A stretch of 64,000 nt of DNA from Microvirga terrae (lineage in GTDB: Bacteria; Pseudomonadota; Alphaproteobacteria; Rhizobiales; Beijerinckiaceae). This document shows positions 19,779 to 28,454 of the stretch, piece by piece. Location of the stretch: the NCBI RefSeq assembly GCF_013307435.2, contig NZ_CP102845.1, positions 3,904,001-3,968,000 of the forward strand, read 5' to 3'. The translations under genes and the position numbers were made by a program. Numbering within the stretch: position 1 is the first letter of the stretch; every line of letters begins with the position of its first letter. The notes beneath the pieces are model-generated. The model worked only from the letters and a program-made list of their open reading frames with translations, was not told the DNA's origin and searched no databases.

Positions 19779-20171
19779 ATGACTGGTTCTTCCCCGAAGA
19801 TAGAGGTCCTCGACGGACCACAACGTCGCCGCCACTGGACGGCCGCCGAGAAGCTGTCCATCGTCCAGGAGACCTACGAGCCAGATGCCACGGTCAGCCT
19901 GGTCGCCCGCCGGCATGGGGTGGGGCCCAACCAGCTCTTCCGCTGGCGCAAGTTCGCCGCCCAGGGAGCCCTCACCGCCACCAGTGCCCAGGAGGAGGTC
20001 GTTGCCGCCTCGGAGTACCGCTCCTTGCAGAACCAGATCCGCGAGCTGCAGCGCCTGCTCGGCAAGAAGACGCTCGAAGCCGAGATCCTCAAAGAGGCGC
20101 TGGAGGTCGCCCCCGGGCCAAAAAAGCAGCTGTTGCGCTCGCTGTCGTGGCCCAGGGGCGGTTCGCGATGA
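19779..20171 (+). CDS. IS3-family transposase OrfA
   Basis: A 130-residue OrfA with an N-terminal helix-turn-helix ([16 protein letters not shown] ... [16 protein letters not shown]) and a leucine-zipper-like coiled coil ([20 protein letters not shown]). It binds the element ends. At 20120-20126 it contains A AAA AAG in the correct phase, the canonical slippery heptamer for -1 frameshifting that makes the OrfAB transposase. The -1 frame then runs straight into OrfB. Confidence 0.83.
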   Translation: MTGSSPKIEVLDGPQRRRHWTAAEKLSIVQETYEPDATVSLVARRHGVGPNQLFRWRKFAAQGALTATSAQEEVVAASEYRSLQNQIRELQRLLGKKTLEAEILKEALEVAPGPKKQLLRSLSWPRGGSR

Positions 20172-20987
20172 GCGCCGTCTGCTCCACCCTTGAGGTCGCC
20201 CGCTCCAACATCGCCGAGCAGGTGGCCGGTCGGCCATCAAACCACCGGGGCCGTCCTCCGTTGCCTGACGCGGACCTGGTGAAGGCGATCAAGACAATCA
20301 TCGGCAGCCTGCCGACCTACGACTACCGACGCGTGCACGCTCTCCTGACTCGCCAGGAGCAGGGCCGTGCTCCACCCAATCACAAGCGCGTCTACCGGGT
20401 CATGAAGGCTCACGGCCTTCCCCTTCAGCGGCACGCGGGTGGAGCCGAACAGCGCCGGCACGACGGGCGCGTGGCGGTGGAGCGCTCCAATTTGCGTTGG
20501 TGCTCGGACGGGTTCGAGATCGGCTGTGACAATGGCGAGAAGGTGCGGGTGGCGTTTGCGCTCGACTGCTGCGACCGCGAGGTGCTGGGCCATGTGGCCA
20601 CGACCGAGGGGATCAAGGGCGAGGACGTGCAGGACCTGATGATCACGGCGGTCGAGTACCGCTTTGGGCCGGTGAGCCGTCTGCCGCAGACGATCGAGTG
20701 GCTCTCGGATAATGGCTCGGGCTACATCGCCCATGAGACGAAGAGCCTGGCACGGGAGATGGGGCTCGAGCCCCACACCGGTGCAGAGCCCACAAAGCAA
20801 CGGCATGGCCGAAGCCTTTGTGCGCACGATCAAGCGCGATTACGTCCGCGTCAGCCAGATCCCGGACGCCCAGACGGTGCTGGTCAGCCTGCCGTTATGG
20901 TTCGAGCACTACAACAGCCTTCACCCGCACAAGGCGCTCGGGTATTGTTCACCACGTGAGTTCATTGCCTCACGTCAACCGGGATGA
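20147..20987 (+). pseudogene. IS3-family transposase OrfB, frameshifted
   Basis: OrfB has the rve-type integrase core: WCSDGFEIGCDNG and WLSDNGSGY hold the two aspartates. Around 20775-20785 the frame is lost compared with the sibling copy (bases missing in the TTPVQSPQSN region). The correct frame resumes as QSPQSNGMAEAFVRTIKRDY, with the catalytic glutamate, and ends at 20987. The enzyme is therefore probably inactive. Confidence 0.8.
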
Positions 20988-21304
20988 TCTGTCCGATATT
21001 TCAGGGGCAACAACAGATCCATGAGGGTTCATCCGTGGTCGCTAGACGGTCTACCATAGGTGATGCCGCAGGGAAGATCGTCCATGAGACTGATAGGGAA
21101 GGACCGAAGTTCAAACCCTATCGACCTATGTCAAACCAAGTAACACGCCAGAGGGTGAGGCAGGAGGCAAGGACGCCCTTAATGAAGAAGGATACAACGA
21201 GGTTTATCCAACTGCCGATCCCACTTTCCTTCTTCCAGCCGCACCTGTTTGGCGATTAAGCCACATACTAAGACGCAGCCCACTCGGAAGCTCATCAGGG
21301 TATC

Positions 21305-21345
21305 TGAGGGGGTCTGCCGATCCGTGGGTTTGTCAGGGTATTTTA
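21305..21345 (+). repeat. Direct repeat left of rnhA
   Basis: These 41 bases resemble 22221-22261 closely. The last 22 (from GTGGGTTTGTCAGG to ATTTTA) are identical in both, 916 bases apart, and the two copies bracket the 38-residue peptide gene and rnhA. Function unknown. Confidence 0.7.
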
Positions 21346-21363
21346 ACAAGCTCGGATCAATCC

Positions 21364-21480
21364 TCACCGACCGACGAAGGCTGATGCTAGGATCGTCGTT
21401 GCATATGCCGACATAACAAAGAATGGACCAAGCACAGAAGCCGACACAAGCAGGACCAGTGAGTTTTTGAGGGTACGCAT
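21364..21480 (-). CDS. 38-residue membrane or secreted peptide
   Basis: A short gene encoding 38 residues: a charged start (MRTLKNS), a hydrophobic stretch from about 8 to 25 (LVLLVSASVLGPFFVMSAYA) and a short tail. The ATG is preceded at 7 bases by a strong AAGGAG, which is the main reason to call it. It could be a membrane-spanning peptide or a signal peptide with a tiny mature part. It lies inside the tRNA-Pro island, divergent from rnhA. No family is recognised. Confidence 0.5.
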   Translation of the reverse strand: MRTLKNSLVLLVSASVLGPFFVMSAYATTILASAFVGR

Positions 21481-21689
21481 CGTGAGGCTCCTTCAACGTT
21501 CAGTTTCAGACTGCTCTCATAAAGCTAACCAACAGTTAACCTTGGCAGTAACCATCTTGTTGAGAGTATGCGTCTACAGCAGATTGAAGGCCCCCACAGT
21601 CGAGCGACATTAACGCCTTCCACTGCTCATTCCCGCTTCCTGCCCCTTCGAGGGCGATCCAACTTCACCAACCAATTGACTGAAAAAAC

Positions 21690-22169
21690 ATGATTGACGA
21701 AGCAACCACCCAAGCCATTGTCTTCACCGATGGCGCTTGCCTCGGAAACCCCGGACCGGGAGGCTACGCAGCCGTAGTCACGATTGCAGGACAGGAGCAG
21801 ATCATTGTCGGGCGTGATCCTTCGACCACGAACAACAAGATGGAAATGACCGCAGCGATCAAAGCCCTTGAAGCCGTTCCGCACTCGACCCCAATCATCA
21901 TTCACAGTGACAGCCAGTACGTTATCAAAGGAGCTACCCAATGGCTTCGCGGCTGGAAGGCTAAGGGCTGGCGTAAGGCAGATGGTAAGCCTGTGTTGAA
22001 CCAAGAGCTTTGGCTAGAGATAGACAGGCTGATCCAAGGTCGGAAGATCACCTGGCAATGGGTTAAGGGTCATGCCGGGCATGAGCAGAACGAGCGGGTT
22101 GATGGGCTGGCTAATACAGAGGCTCAGATGGCAGCTATGGCGATTGGGTTCGCAGGAAGAGCAAGGTAA
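21690..22169 (+). CDS. rnhA: Ribonuclease HI
   Basis: A 159-residue RNase HI, which cleaves the RNA strand of RNA-DNA hybrids. The active-site acids are visible: Asp in FTDGAC, Glu in NNKMEMTA, Asp in SDSQYV and the C-terminal Asp in NERVDGLAN. The handle region WLRGWKAKGWRKADGKPV is present, as in the E. coli type. The length is normal. It sits inside the tRNA-Pro island, so it is likely an accessory copy in addition to the chromosomal one. RNase HI on mobile elements is often tied to replication or reverse transcription, but no such partner is visible here. Confidence 0.93.
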   Translation: MIDEATTQAIVFTDGACLGNPGPGGYAAVVTIAGQEQIIVGRDPSTTNNKMEMTAAIKALEAVPHSTPIIIHSDSQYVIKGATQWLRGWKAKGWRKADGKPVLNQELWLEIDRLIQGRKITWQWVKGHAGHEQNERVDGLANTEAQMAAMAIGFAGRAR

Positions 22170-22220
22170 CGGCTCGCCCTACGCTTAACACCCACCCTCT
22201 CAGAAACCAACTACGGCTAC

Positions 22221-22261
22221 TGAGAGGGATTGCTGATCTGTGGGTTTGTCAGGGTATTTTA
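22221..22261 (+). repeat. Direct repeat right of rnhA
   Basis: Second copy of the repeat at 21305-21345; the 22 bases at 22240-22261 match 21324-21345 exactly. It starts about 50 bases after the rnhA stop. Confidence 0.7.
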
Positions 22262-22417
22262 TTGGATCGCCTGACGGGTAGCCTTCTCAGCTTCGACTGG
22301 AACCCCTAGAAACGAAGTGGTTAAGGCTAGTCCTAGCAGTCGAAGTCTCTCGGCTTGACATAAGAAGGGCTTAGATGATCTTTCAGTCTTTGTGACGTTG
22401 TTGCCTAGAGGCTTTGA

Positions 22418-22915
22418 ATGTCATCAGTTGAAGAACCAATGATTTTGCAAGCGCCTCGGTATCGGATGGCAGCCGTCGGCTCCGGTATGATGGCTCTCGC
22501 GATTTTGCTCCTATCGGATATGCCGAACATCTACGACGGGCTTATACGAGGAGACAAATTCCGATGGCTCCTAGCTCTTCCCCCTATGGTTCGAGTATCT
22601 ATCATGGGCGGGATTGCGGCTATCAACCTGATAGGCTCCATCTATCTCTTGCTCTGGGTTCTGTATGCAAAGCCAATAAAGCTATCAAGCGCAGGCGTTG
22701 ATGCTTATCCGCGAATATTCTGGCGCAGCTCCATCAGTTGGGGTGACGCGGACGCCATCGAAGTCGGCAAGCAGTATGTGAATGTTAGGTCCAAGCGAGG
22801 CTCTAGCAGTTCGCCCGTAATACGTATTCCGGTTCGTCTGGCGCGTTCTTCGAGAGATATTCTTGAGTTTATAGCTCAATACCGTCCTGATCTTACCCGT
22901 CCGTACCTCACCTAA
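22418..22915 (+). CDS. Two-helix membrane protein, unknown
   Basis: A 165-residue protein with two hydrophobic segments (about 18-34 and 57-80) and a C-terminal soluble part of about 80 residues rich in beta-prone segments. The layout resembles small bacterial membrane proteins with a PH-like domain after two helices, but the match is weak. It lies in the tRNA-Pro island after rnhA. No function can be assigned. Confidence 0.6.
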   Translation: MSSVEEPMILQAPRYRMAAVGSGMMALAILLLSDMPNIYDGLIRGDKFRWLLALPPMVRVSIMGGIAAINLIGSIYLLLWVLYAKPIKLSSAGVDAYPRIFWRSSISWGDADAIEVGKQYVNVRSKRGSSSSPVIRIPVRLARSSRDILEFIAQYRPDLTRPYLT

Positions 22916-23143
22916 TAGTCTCAGGGTAATTTGAGCCCGCCTGTAGAGTCCTTGCGACACTCATGAGGCTGAGCGACGAGAAGCGGCTTTACAGCAGCAG
23001 TTGAAATTTTGTTGCAGCAATCTCTGAGCCTATCGCTCAACCTTGTTTCAGCCCCATTACCCCCTCCGGTACGTGCTAATCAGAACAGGATAAGCGTAGC
23101 CATTTAATCCTGTTACGCTATAGTTCTCCCTCGCGGGGGGCCT

Positions 23144-23539
23144 ATGAGAATGACGCCTAGTCCATGGACTGTTCAGCAACGTCGTGACCCTGAGGCGGAA
23201 CTGCGTCGGCTTAAGAGCCGCTTCCAGAAGGTGTCAAACTACTACTTCCGCAGCCTTAAGGTCCGACGTTCCTACCACTTTGCTGCTCTTGTTATGTTGG
23301 TCGCGGTCGGCTCCTTCGCCGTGACTTGGACACTGATGACCTACAAACCGTGGTCTGCCCCGTCGTCTGGTTCATGGACCGCATCGATGTACGCAAAGCA
23401 TATCGCGGCTGTCCCCAACTGTTCTGCCGCTCGTCTGGTCGGCTTAGCCCCAGCTTACAAGGGGCAACCGGGATATTGGCCTTGGCATGACCGGGACGGG
23501 GACAATTGGGCTTGTGAGCCATACCCTCGCCGCTGGTAG
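23144..23539 (+). CDS. Membrane-anchored excalibur-domain protein
   Basis: A 131-residue protein with one membrane helix (about 45-67, AALVMLVAVGSFAVTWTLM) and a C-terminal excalibur-type calcium-binding domain: NCSAARLVG, GQPGYWPWHDRDGDNWACE. The DxDxDGxxCE pattern and paired cysteines are diagnostic. Such domains are exported and bind calcium at the envelope, and some are linked to nucleases. The topology suggests an inner-membrane anchor with a periplasmic domain. It is the last gene of the island before the second tRNA-Pro copy. Confidence 0.78.
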   Translation: MRMTPSPWTVQQRRDPEAELRRLKSRFQKVSNYYFRSLKVRRSYHFAALVMLVAVGSFAVTWTLMTYKPWSAPSSGSWTASMYAKHIAAVPNCSAARLVGLAPAYKGQPGYWPWHDRDGDNWACEPYPRRW

Positions 23540-23798
23540 CTTCAAATCGCGGCCGGGTGCCTGTCGGAATTTTACAGCAAAAATCCCTGAGCCTATCGCT
23601 CGATCCAAGCTCAGCTTATTTCCCCCCTTTGGGTGGGTCTCGGATTTGAGTGGCACAATCTTGGCACACCTGGCACATTGGAGCAGTCACCATCAAGCTA
23701 AGCCGAGGCTTGCTCTCATTAGGCCAGCCGTGATACTCACCATCCTAACAGCTTGGTTTGCAAGGCTTCTTTGCTTGATGCGGATCAGCTTTGGAACA

Positions 23799-23880
23799 GT
23801 CGGAGTGTAGCGCAGTCTGGTAGCGCACCACGTTCGGGACGTGGGGGTCGCAGGTTCAAATCCTGCCACTCCGACCATTC
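23799..23880 (+). repeat. Right copy of 82-bp attachment-type direct repeat
   Basis: Identical to 18820-18901 (2 bases upstream of the tRNA, the whole tRNA-Pro gene and 3 bases beyond). It marks the other end of the 5-kb island. Confidence 0.85.
23801..23877 (+). tRNA. tRNA-Pro (CGG), copy 2
   Basis: Identical over all 77 bases to the gene at 18822. It is structurally complete, so either copy could supply the function. Its identity to copy 1 is explained by site-specific integration rather than by a normal tRNA duplication. Confidence 0.95.
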
Positions 23881-23913
23881 AAACCTTTGATCTGTAAGGG
23901 TTTGAATGGTCGG
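23871..23913. repeat. 15-bp inverted repeat straddling the tRNA-Pro 3' end
   Basis: CCGACCATTCAAACC (23871-23885) is repeated inverted and perfectly as GGTTTGAATGGTCGG (23899-23913) around a 13-base loop. The left arm includes the last bases of the tRNA. There is no T-tract, so it is not a standard terminator. It may be a recombination-site core or a relic of a second integration. Confidence 0.7.
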
Positions 23914-23980
23914 CCGCCGCGACCAAGTTTTCCCTGACCAACTATTCAACCAAAGATTGCTTCCGAAATCGAAGGATCGC

Positions 23981-25200
23981 TTACCCCGTCCTTCGCTTGC
24001 GCCCGCGCCCGTCCATGGCCGCCCTCGCCCCTTCCATGTGCGCCGGGCTGTCGTGGCCGTAGCGCCGCTCCAGGACCTCGACCGACATCCCGAGGTAGCC
24101 CGCCAACTCCCATACGTCGACGCCCTCCTGCATGCCCCACGTGGCGGCCGTGTGCATGAGCGTGTGGCGCACGACGTCGTCGCCCAGGCCGAGCTCGTGG
24201 ACGAGATTGGAGAAGGCCCGTTGCGTGGTCCCGACCGGCTTCCCCCGCCACTCGACGACGTACCTCTGCCCGAGCACATGGTGCCAGCGCCAGAGGTGCG
24301 CCACGAGCCGGTCCGGCAGGCGGACGGTGGGGCATTTCTTGTTCCGGGCCTCGGTCTTGCCCAGGGCCTTGCGGTGGAAGATCGCCACCCGCTTGCCGTC
24401 CTCTTCCTTGAGCTCGACCCAGGGCTTGCCGATCTCGGGGATGAAGGAGGCCGAGCAGATCGCCCCCGACCGGGTGCCCGCGCACAGGCTGACCAGGATG
24501 AACCTGGCCACGTGCCGCGGGCAGAGCTTGTCGGTCTCATGCCCCTTCTGGACCTCGACCTTCCGCCAGGCGTGCAGCACCAGCCGGGCGGCCTCGGCCT
24601 TGGTGAGCCAGCGCTCCCGGCCCTGGGACTAATCCAACAGCGTGACCTTGACCATCTCGCGCGTGAGGCCGTCCGAGATCGCCAAGTTGACGGCGGCCCG
24701 GAGGTCCTCCAGCTCCCGCCTGGCGCCGCCCTCGGTCACAGTCCTATCCTTCACCGGGCGCGAGTGCCCCCGCCTCGCCGGCTTGCCGTCCTTCCCGCTG
24801 CCCAGGCGGGCGTGCGCCTTCCACGGCGTGCCGACCCGGCTCGCGACGTACTGGGCGCAGGTCACGCTGTCGATGTCCGACAGGGTGCGGTCGCCCCACC
24901 ACTCCAGCAGGACGACCGCGCGCTGCGCGACCTCCTCGAACCTCGCGACCTTGCCCTTCTTGGCATCGAGGTAGCGCGAGATCACGTCGGCGATCTGGAC
25001 TTTGTGCGCCGGCTGGTCCTTCAGCGTCGACGGCTGGTGCAGGGAGGCCCTGTACTCGGCTAGCGCTTCGAGAGCTCTGTCGCTTTCATCAGGGCCGCAG
25101 CCAGTGCTGGAGATCTGCTCCCCCTTGTGCATGACGATCCAGACGCCCCCGCGCTCGATGCCGTCGGTGCGATGCGCTCGCCCCGGAGCCAGATGTATGG
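23981..25200 (-). pseudogene. Second tyrosine integrase, interrupted
   Basis: A phage-type integrase read towards the tRNA. The core-binding part (about 25132-24632) carries ADVISRYLDAKKG and ends at an in-frame amber stop at 24629-24631. Translation would otherwise continue directly into LTKAEAARLVLHAW and the catalytic domain, with the GTRSGAI arginine box, HTLMHTAATWGMQ and GYLGMSVEVLERRYGH. In the expected HxLRHT box the arginine is replaced (TLMHT). The N-terminal part is also out of frame near 25150. At least two inactivating changes make it a pseudogene. It probably belonged to a second element integrated at the same tRNA. Confidence 0.78.
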
Positions 25201-25514
25201 CGTGCCCCTTCCTGTGCTGCCGAGGGTGCGGGGCTTCTTGCGCCTGCTGGCGCGTCGAGGCTTGGGTTCGGGCCGCAACGGTCTCTCCACTCTATCAACT
25301 GGTTTCTCGACAGGAACATCAGCCGTCCCCTGCGCTTCGGATGGAGCTCCCACCGCTTGATGGCGCCGCGGAGTATGGCCACGGTGACGCGCCCGTACAG
25401 CTCCGGCACGTGCTGCGCGACCTCCAGCGGGAGGGGCTCGTCCGGGGCGGCCTCGGCTGGGTCGGCGGTCGGGATGATGTCGTATCCGGCGACGATGAGA
25501 TGAAATTCAGGCAT
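25089..25514 (-). CDS. Possible excisionase-like small protein
   Basis: The first 80 or so residues (from MPEFHLIVAGYDI) contain a MerR/Xis-like pattern: VAILRGAIKRWELHPKRRGRLMFLSRNQLIEWRDRC. This would fit a winged-helix recombination directionality factor upstream of the integrase. The remaining frame overlaps the integrase N-terminus and looks non-coding, so the real C-terminus is probably earlier and the gene may be damaged too. The ATG at 25514 has only a weak ribosome site. Confidence 0.4.
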   Translation of the reverse strand: MPEFHLIVAGYDIIPTADPAEAAPDEPLPLEVAQHVPELYGRVTVAILRGAIKRWELHPKRRGRLMFLSRNQLIEWRDRCGPNPSLDAPAGARSPAPSAAQEGARHTSGSGASASHRRHRARGRLDRHAQGGADLQHWLRP

Positions 25515-25677
25515 GCCCCAGACTCTCACACGGGCGGGTCCCGTGAAGAATCCCGGGGGTCGATGGTTAAGAAAACTGCCCCGGTTCCTGTGAGCCCAGG
25601 GGAAACTCTAAGTCATTGATTGCAGCTGCAGAATCGTTGTGCAATCCTTCCGGGTTCACCCAGGAAAGGAGAGCCTC

Positions 25678-26235
25678 GTGGCAACTTGGTTTACCAGCGA
25701 CCATCATTTCGGCCATGCGGCCATCCTGTCGCCTACGATGCACTGCCGCCGCGGCGACCACTTCGCCTCGATCCAGGAGCACGACGCCGAGCTCGTGCGC
25801 CGGTGGAACGAAGTCGTCGCCCCGGACGACGAGGTTTTCCACCTGGGGGACTTCGCCCACAGGACGAGCGAAGAGTATGCGCGGGCTGTGTTTGGCAAGC
25901 TGCACGGGCGGAAGCATTTGATCAGGGGCAACCACGAGCGCCTCGGGGACAAGCTGCCCTGGGCCTCGAAGCAGGACTTCCTCGAAGTCACCGTCGATGG
26001 TAAGCATCTCGTGTTATTTCATTACGGAATGAGGGTATGGCCGAGGATGCGCCGGGGATCACTGCACCTGTATGGCCACAGCCATGGCGCACTGCCCGGC
26101 TGCTCCCAGTCCCTGGACGTCGGGGTGGACGCCTGGGGCTTTCGGCCCGTGCCCCTGGCCGAGATCCTGGCCCGCATGGCGACCCTGCCGCCTGCGTACC
26201 CGGAGGGCCGGGACGACGAGGAAGAGGCCGCGTAA
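25678..26235 (+). CDS. Calcineurin-like metallophosphoesterase
   Basis: A 185-residue metal-dependent phosphoesterase of the small YfcE/phage type. The motifs are in order: SDHHFGH (metal site 1), GDFAH, RGNHE and GHSHG. I choose GTG at 25678 because AAAGGAGA lies just upstream and the domain begins at once with ATWFTSDHH. The acidic tail (EGRDDEEEAA) is unusual. Such enzymes are common on phages and mobile elements and act on cyclic nucleotides, nucleotides or nucleic acid ends; the substrate is unknown. A hairpin that may be its terminator follows at 26251. Confidence 0.87.
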   Translation: MATWFTSDHHFGHAAILSPTMHCRRGDHFASIQEHDAELVRRWNEVVAPDDEVFHLGDFAHRTSEEYARAVFGKLHGRKHLIRGNHERLGDKLPWASKQDFLEVTVDGKHLVLFHYGMRVWPRMRRGSLHLYGHSHGALPGCSQSLDVGVDAWGFRPVPLAEILARMATLPPAYPEGRDDEEEAA

Positions 26236-26250
26236 TCAAATCGTCAGAAA

Positions 26251-26282
26251 CGGGCGCCCGGATAACCGATCTGCGGCGCCCG
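26251..26282 (+). terminator. Putative terminator hairpin
   Basis: CGGGCGCC (26251-26258) pairs perfectly with GGCGCCCG (26275-26282) 15 bases after the phosphoesterase stop. The following sequence has only a short T run, so termination efficiency is uncertain. Confidence 0.45.
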
Positions 26283-26861
26283 TAATCGTTTTGCAGCGGT
26301 AAGCATCCTGAGACATCCGGCCTCCGGATAAGTGATCTGAGACGTTCGTAAGAGGTTTTAGACCCTCGTCGCTAAGGAGCCGTGTCGACAAGGGCTCTGA
26401 GATCCCGCAGGCGGTGCTCCCATAACAGATAGGCGTCCTTCTCGTTCTGGGCGATCTCGCGCAGATCGACCGAGAAGACACGCGTCAACACCCGGATCAC
26501 CCCGATGTTAATGCATCGGGAGGGATTGTCCGGAGCGGCAGCCTAGGCCGCGCAGGCCTAAGCGCGGGAGCCGGTTCGGACTCCTTGACCGGCTTCGAGG
26601 CGATGGTCTTCGAGCATGCGGTCGAACCCGGCATAAGGCTTTTCCTCCACGGCCCCGCCCTCGGCCTCCGCAGCCTTCCGCGCCACTGGGGCCCAGGCGA
26701 AGATCACGTCGTACCAGCGGCGAGGAGAAGAGCCTGGCGATGCGGGTCATCCTCGGCAAGCTAATCAGCGGCGCCATAGACTGTACCCTTTAGCCGGCGC
26801 AGATAGGCGTCCCTTGACTCGCCGCACCTGCGCGCGAGGCCATAGTCGTCGATCAGACAGC
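26283..26861. other. Region with minus-strand coding fragments
   Basis: Two minus-strand pieces have protein-like composition but no start or family. One ends at 26372 and contains LREIAQNEKDAYLLWEHRL. The other ends at 26558 and contains AAEAEGGAVEEKPYAGFDRM. They are probably remnants of one or two lost genes. Confidence 0.35.
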
Positions 26862-27719
26862 TCATCCAGACATTCTGTTCTCGATTTCAGCGACCAAGCC
26901 AGGGATGCATTGCGCCACAAGGCGGCAGTCAGTCAGGGCTTCATGGCACTTGTCCCGGCTGCTCCTGTCGACGCCCAGGCGCTCGCACAACGCATCCAGA
27001 GAGGCCTTCGCCTCGGGCCATAGCAGCTTTGAGATGACCCAGGTATCAACGAAGGCATTCTGGATGGGGCCGCGTCCGCACAGGGCGAGCTCGGCGTTGA
27101 GGAAGCTGATGTCGAACAGAATGTTGTGACCGAGCAGAACCGGTTTCTCGTCCCAGAATGGGTCAAGGGCATCATGGATTTCGTGCTGGTACTTCGCGAA
27201 CGGCAGGAACCCCTCCAAGAGGGACTCGGTGAGGCCATGAACCCGCTCGGCCTCCGGCGTTGACCGGCGACCCTCTGGATCGAAGAACCGAAGCCATTCG
27301 TCGCTCTTGCTTACGACCCCAGCCCGTGAGCGGGAGGTCGAGCCGGGCTCGTCCGGCCAGTAGTAGTGCATGGCTGTGAGCATCGCCATGGACAGGACAC
27401 GGTCGCCACGTGCGGGATAGAGCCCAGTTGTCTCCATGTCGATCACCAGGAGAGGCTGCGTCAGGAGCGCGAGGGCTTCCTCCAACGTGGGCAGGGGGTA
27501 GGACGTGACGACGGGCTCGATGTGGCCGTCGCGCGTCCGCTGCTCCGACACGTAAACGTAGGCGGCGCGGCCGAAGCGGACCGCGCGGTCATCGATCACC
27601 ATTTGGCACAGGTGCTGCTCGCGGGAGCGCAGCGCCCGCATGGTCTCGCGGATGTTGGCGAGCTCGTCGGCGGGGTGGAGCGTGGCGATCTCAGGCAGCA
27701 TAGGGTTCATCTCCGTCAT
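26862..27719 (-). CDS. DnaQ-like DEDDh 3'-5' exonuclease
   Basis: A 285-residue protein with a C-terminal exonuclease domain (about 90-280). The DEDDh residues are visible: Asp and Glu in VIDMETTG, Asp in LGHNILFDISFLN, and His and Asp in KCHEALTDC. ATG 27719 is chosen because GAGGAG lies 8 bases upstream; a 52-codon longer frame has no support. The N-terminal 90 residues, with coil-like REQHLCQMV and a beta-rich part, match nothing I recognise. It may proofread or degrade DNA for the accessory element, or act in RNA turnover. It stands alone. Confidence 0.85.
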   Translation of the reverse strand: MTEMNPMLPEIATLHPADELANIRETMRALRSREQHLCQMVIDDRAVRFGRAAYVYVSEQRTRDGHIEPVVTSYPLPTLEEALALLTQPLLVIDMETTGLYPARGDRVLSMAMLTAMHYYWPDEPGSTSRSRAGVVSKSDEWLRFFDPEGRRSTPEAERVHGLTESLLEGFLPFAKYQHEIHDALDPFWDEKPVLLGHNILFDISFLNAELALCGRGPIQNAFVDTWVISKLLWPEAKASLDALCERLGVDRSSRDKCHEALTDCRLVAQCIPGLVAEIENRMSG

Positions 27720-28027
27720 TGTCATACTCCTCATTGCGGGAGGCGCTTGTCTCCCGAACAGACCAAGCCGCGCAGCCGTCAGCGGCGTAACACGCCACTC
27801 CCAACTTGGCCCGGCCTTTGCTTCGTTACAGAAAGCACACCGAATTCCTCCCTCACTCTCATGTAAACATGCCACAGATTCGCGTATAGTCTAGATCTCA
27901 AGCGCCTTATGATGTCATTGGTGTAAAAAACTGATGATTACACTGAAATCATTACATGATGCCACGCATCAAATTATTTGATTAAAACAGTAATTTTTCT
28001 CAAATCTATGGAGCTTGTATGTTGAAA

Positions 28028-28219
28028 TTATAATTCACCATGGATTAATAAGGCCCATTTAGGGGTGACTGGCTCCGCGCATGGCTGCATGGGGCAGTCC
28101 GGGTAGCGGCCGCGCGAGATCTCGCCATCGGCCACCATAACGGTGAAGTTGCAGCAATTCTCACCAGACCCGGACAATTGATTCAGCAGTTCGCCCACAA
28201 TGCCTGAAGGCTCGTTCAC
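28028..28219 (-). CDS. Possible small protein, unknown
   Basis: A 63-residue frame beginning MNEPSGIVGELLNQLSGSG, with paired cysteines (GENCCNF and YPDCPMQPC) suggesting a small metal-binding or disulphide-bonded protein. No strong ribosome site and no family were recognised. Confidence 0.3.
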   Translation of the reverse strand: MNEPSGIVGELLNQLSGSGENCCNFTVMVADGEISRGRYPDCPMQPCAEPVTPKWALLIHGEL

Positions 28220-28359
28220 CTTCGTTGCCCGCCCCTCACATCAGGGCAAGGGAGATCTCTGTCCCCAGTCAGAGGTGTCGGTTGGGTCTTCACTGACGCT
28301 AATGAGCAGGTCTGCGCTCAAAGGTGAGCACTCTGCACCCTCGATACGAGTTTAGTTCT

Positions 28360-28395
28360 GAACATGTTTGAGACCGAACGTGTTTGGCACCAAAC
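28360..28395. promoter_or_regulatory. Palindromic operator-like cluster upstream of MarR-like gene
   Basis: GAACATGTTTG (28360-28370, core AACATGTT) is followed by the perfect palindrome GTTTGG-CA-CCAAAC (28382-28395), about 60-95 bases before the regulator gene. MarR-family proteins bind such dyads at their own promoters, so autoregulation is plausible. Confidence 0.45.
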
Positions 28396-28454
28396 CAATT
28401 CTCAACTTTGTTGCTGTATCGTGGATAGAGTAATCTTCATTCGCGGATACAGAG

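Larger units (their letters stand above)
19710..21015 (+). mobile_element. IS3-family element interrupting the integrase
   Basis: The ends TGAAGTAGCCCCTGAA at 19710 and, in reverse from 21015, TGTTGTTGCCCCTGAA are imperfect inverted repeats that both continue to CGGACA. The element is about 1.3 kb and has the two overlapping frames of IS3 elements. I found no matching target duplication, which suggests a deletion adjacent to the insertion. Confidence 0.82.
27720..28454. other. AT-rich intergenic region
   Basis: About 735 bases, strongly AT-rich near 27895-28040, between divergently read genes. It contains one possible small gene (28028-28219 minus) and an operator-like palindrome cluster (28360-28395). 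Nothing else is recognised. Confidence 0.4.

Noticed and set aside
23906..25063. 385-residue plus-strand frame over the second integrase
   Set aside because: It is the complement of recognisable integrase motifs and has no domain of its own.
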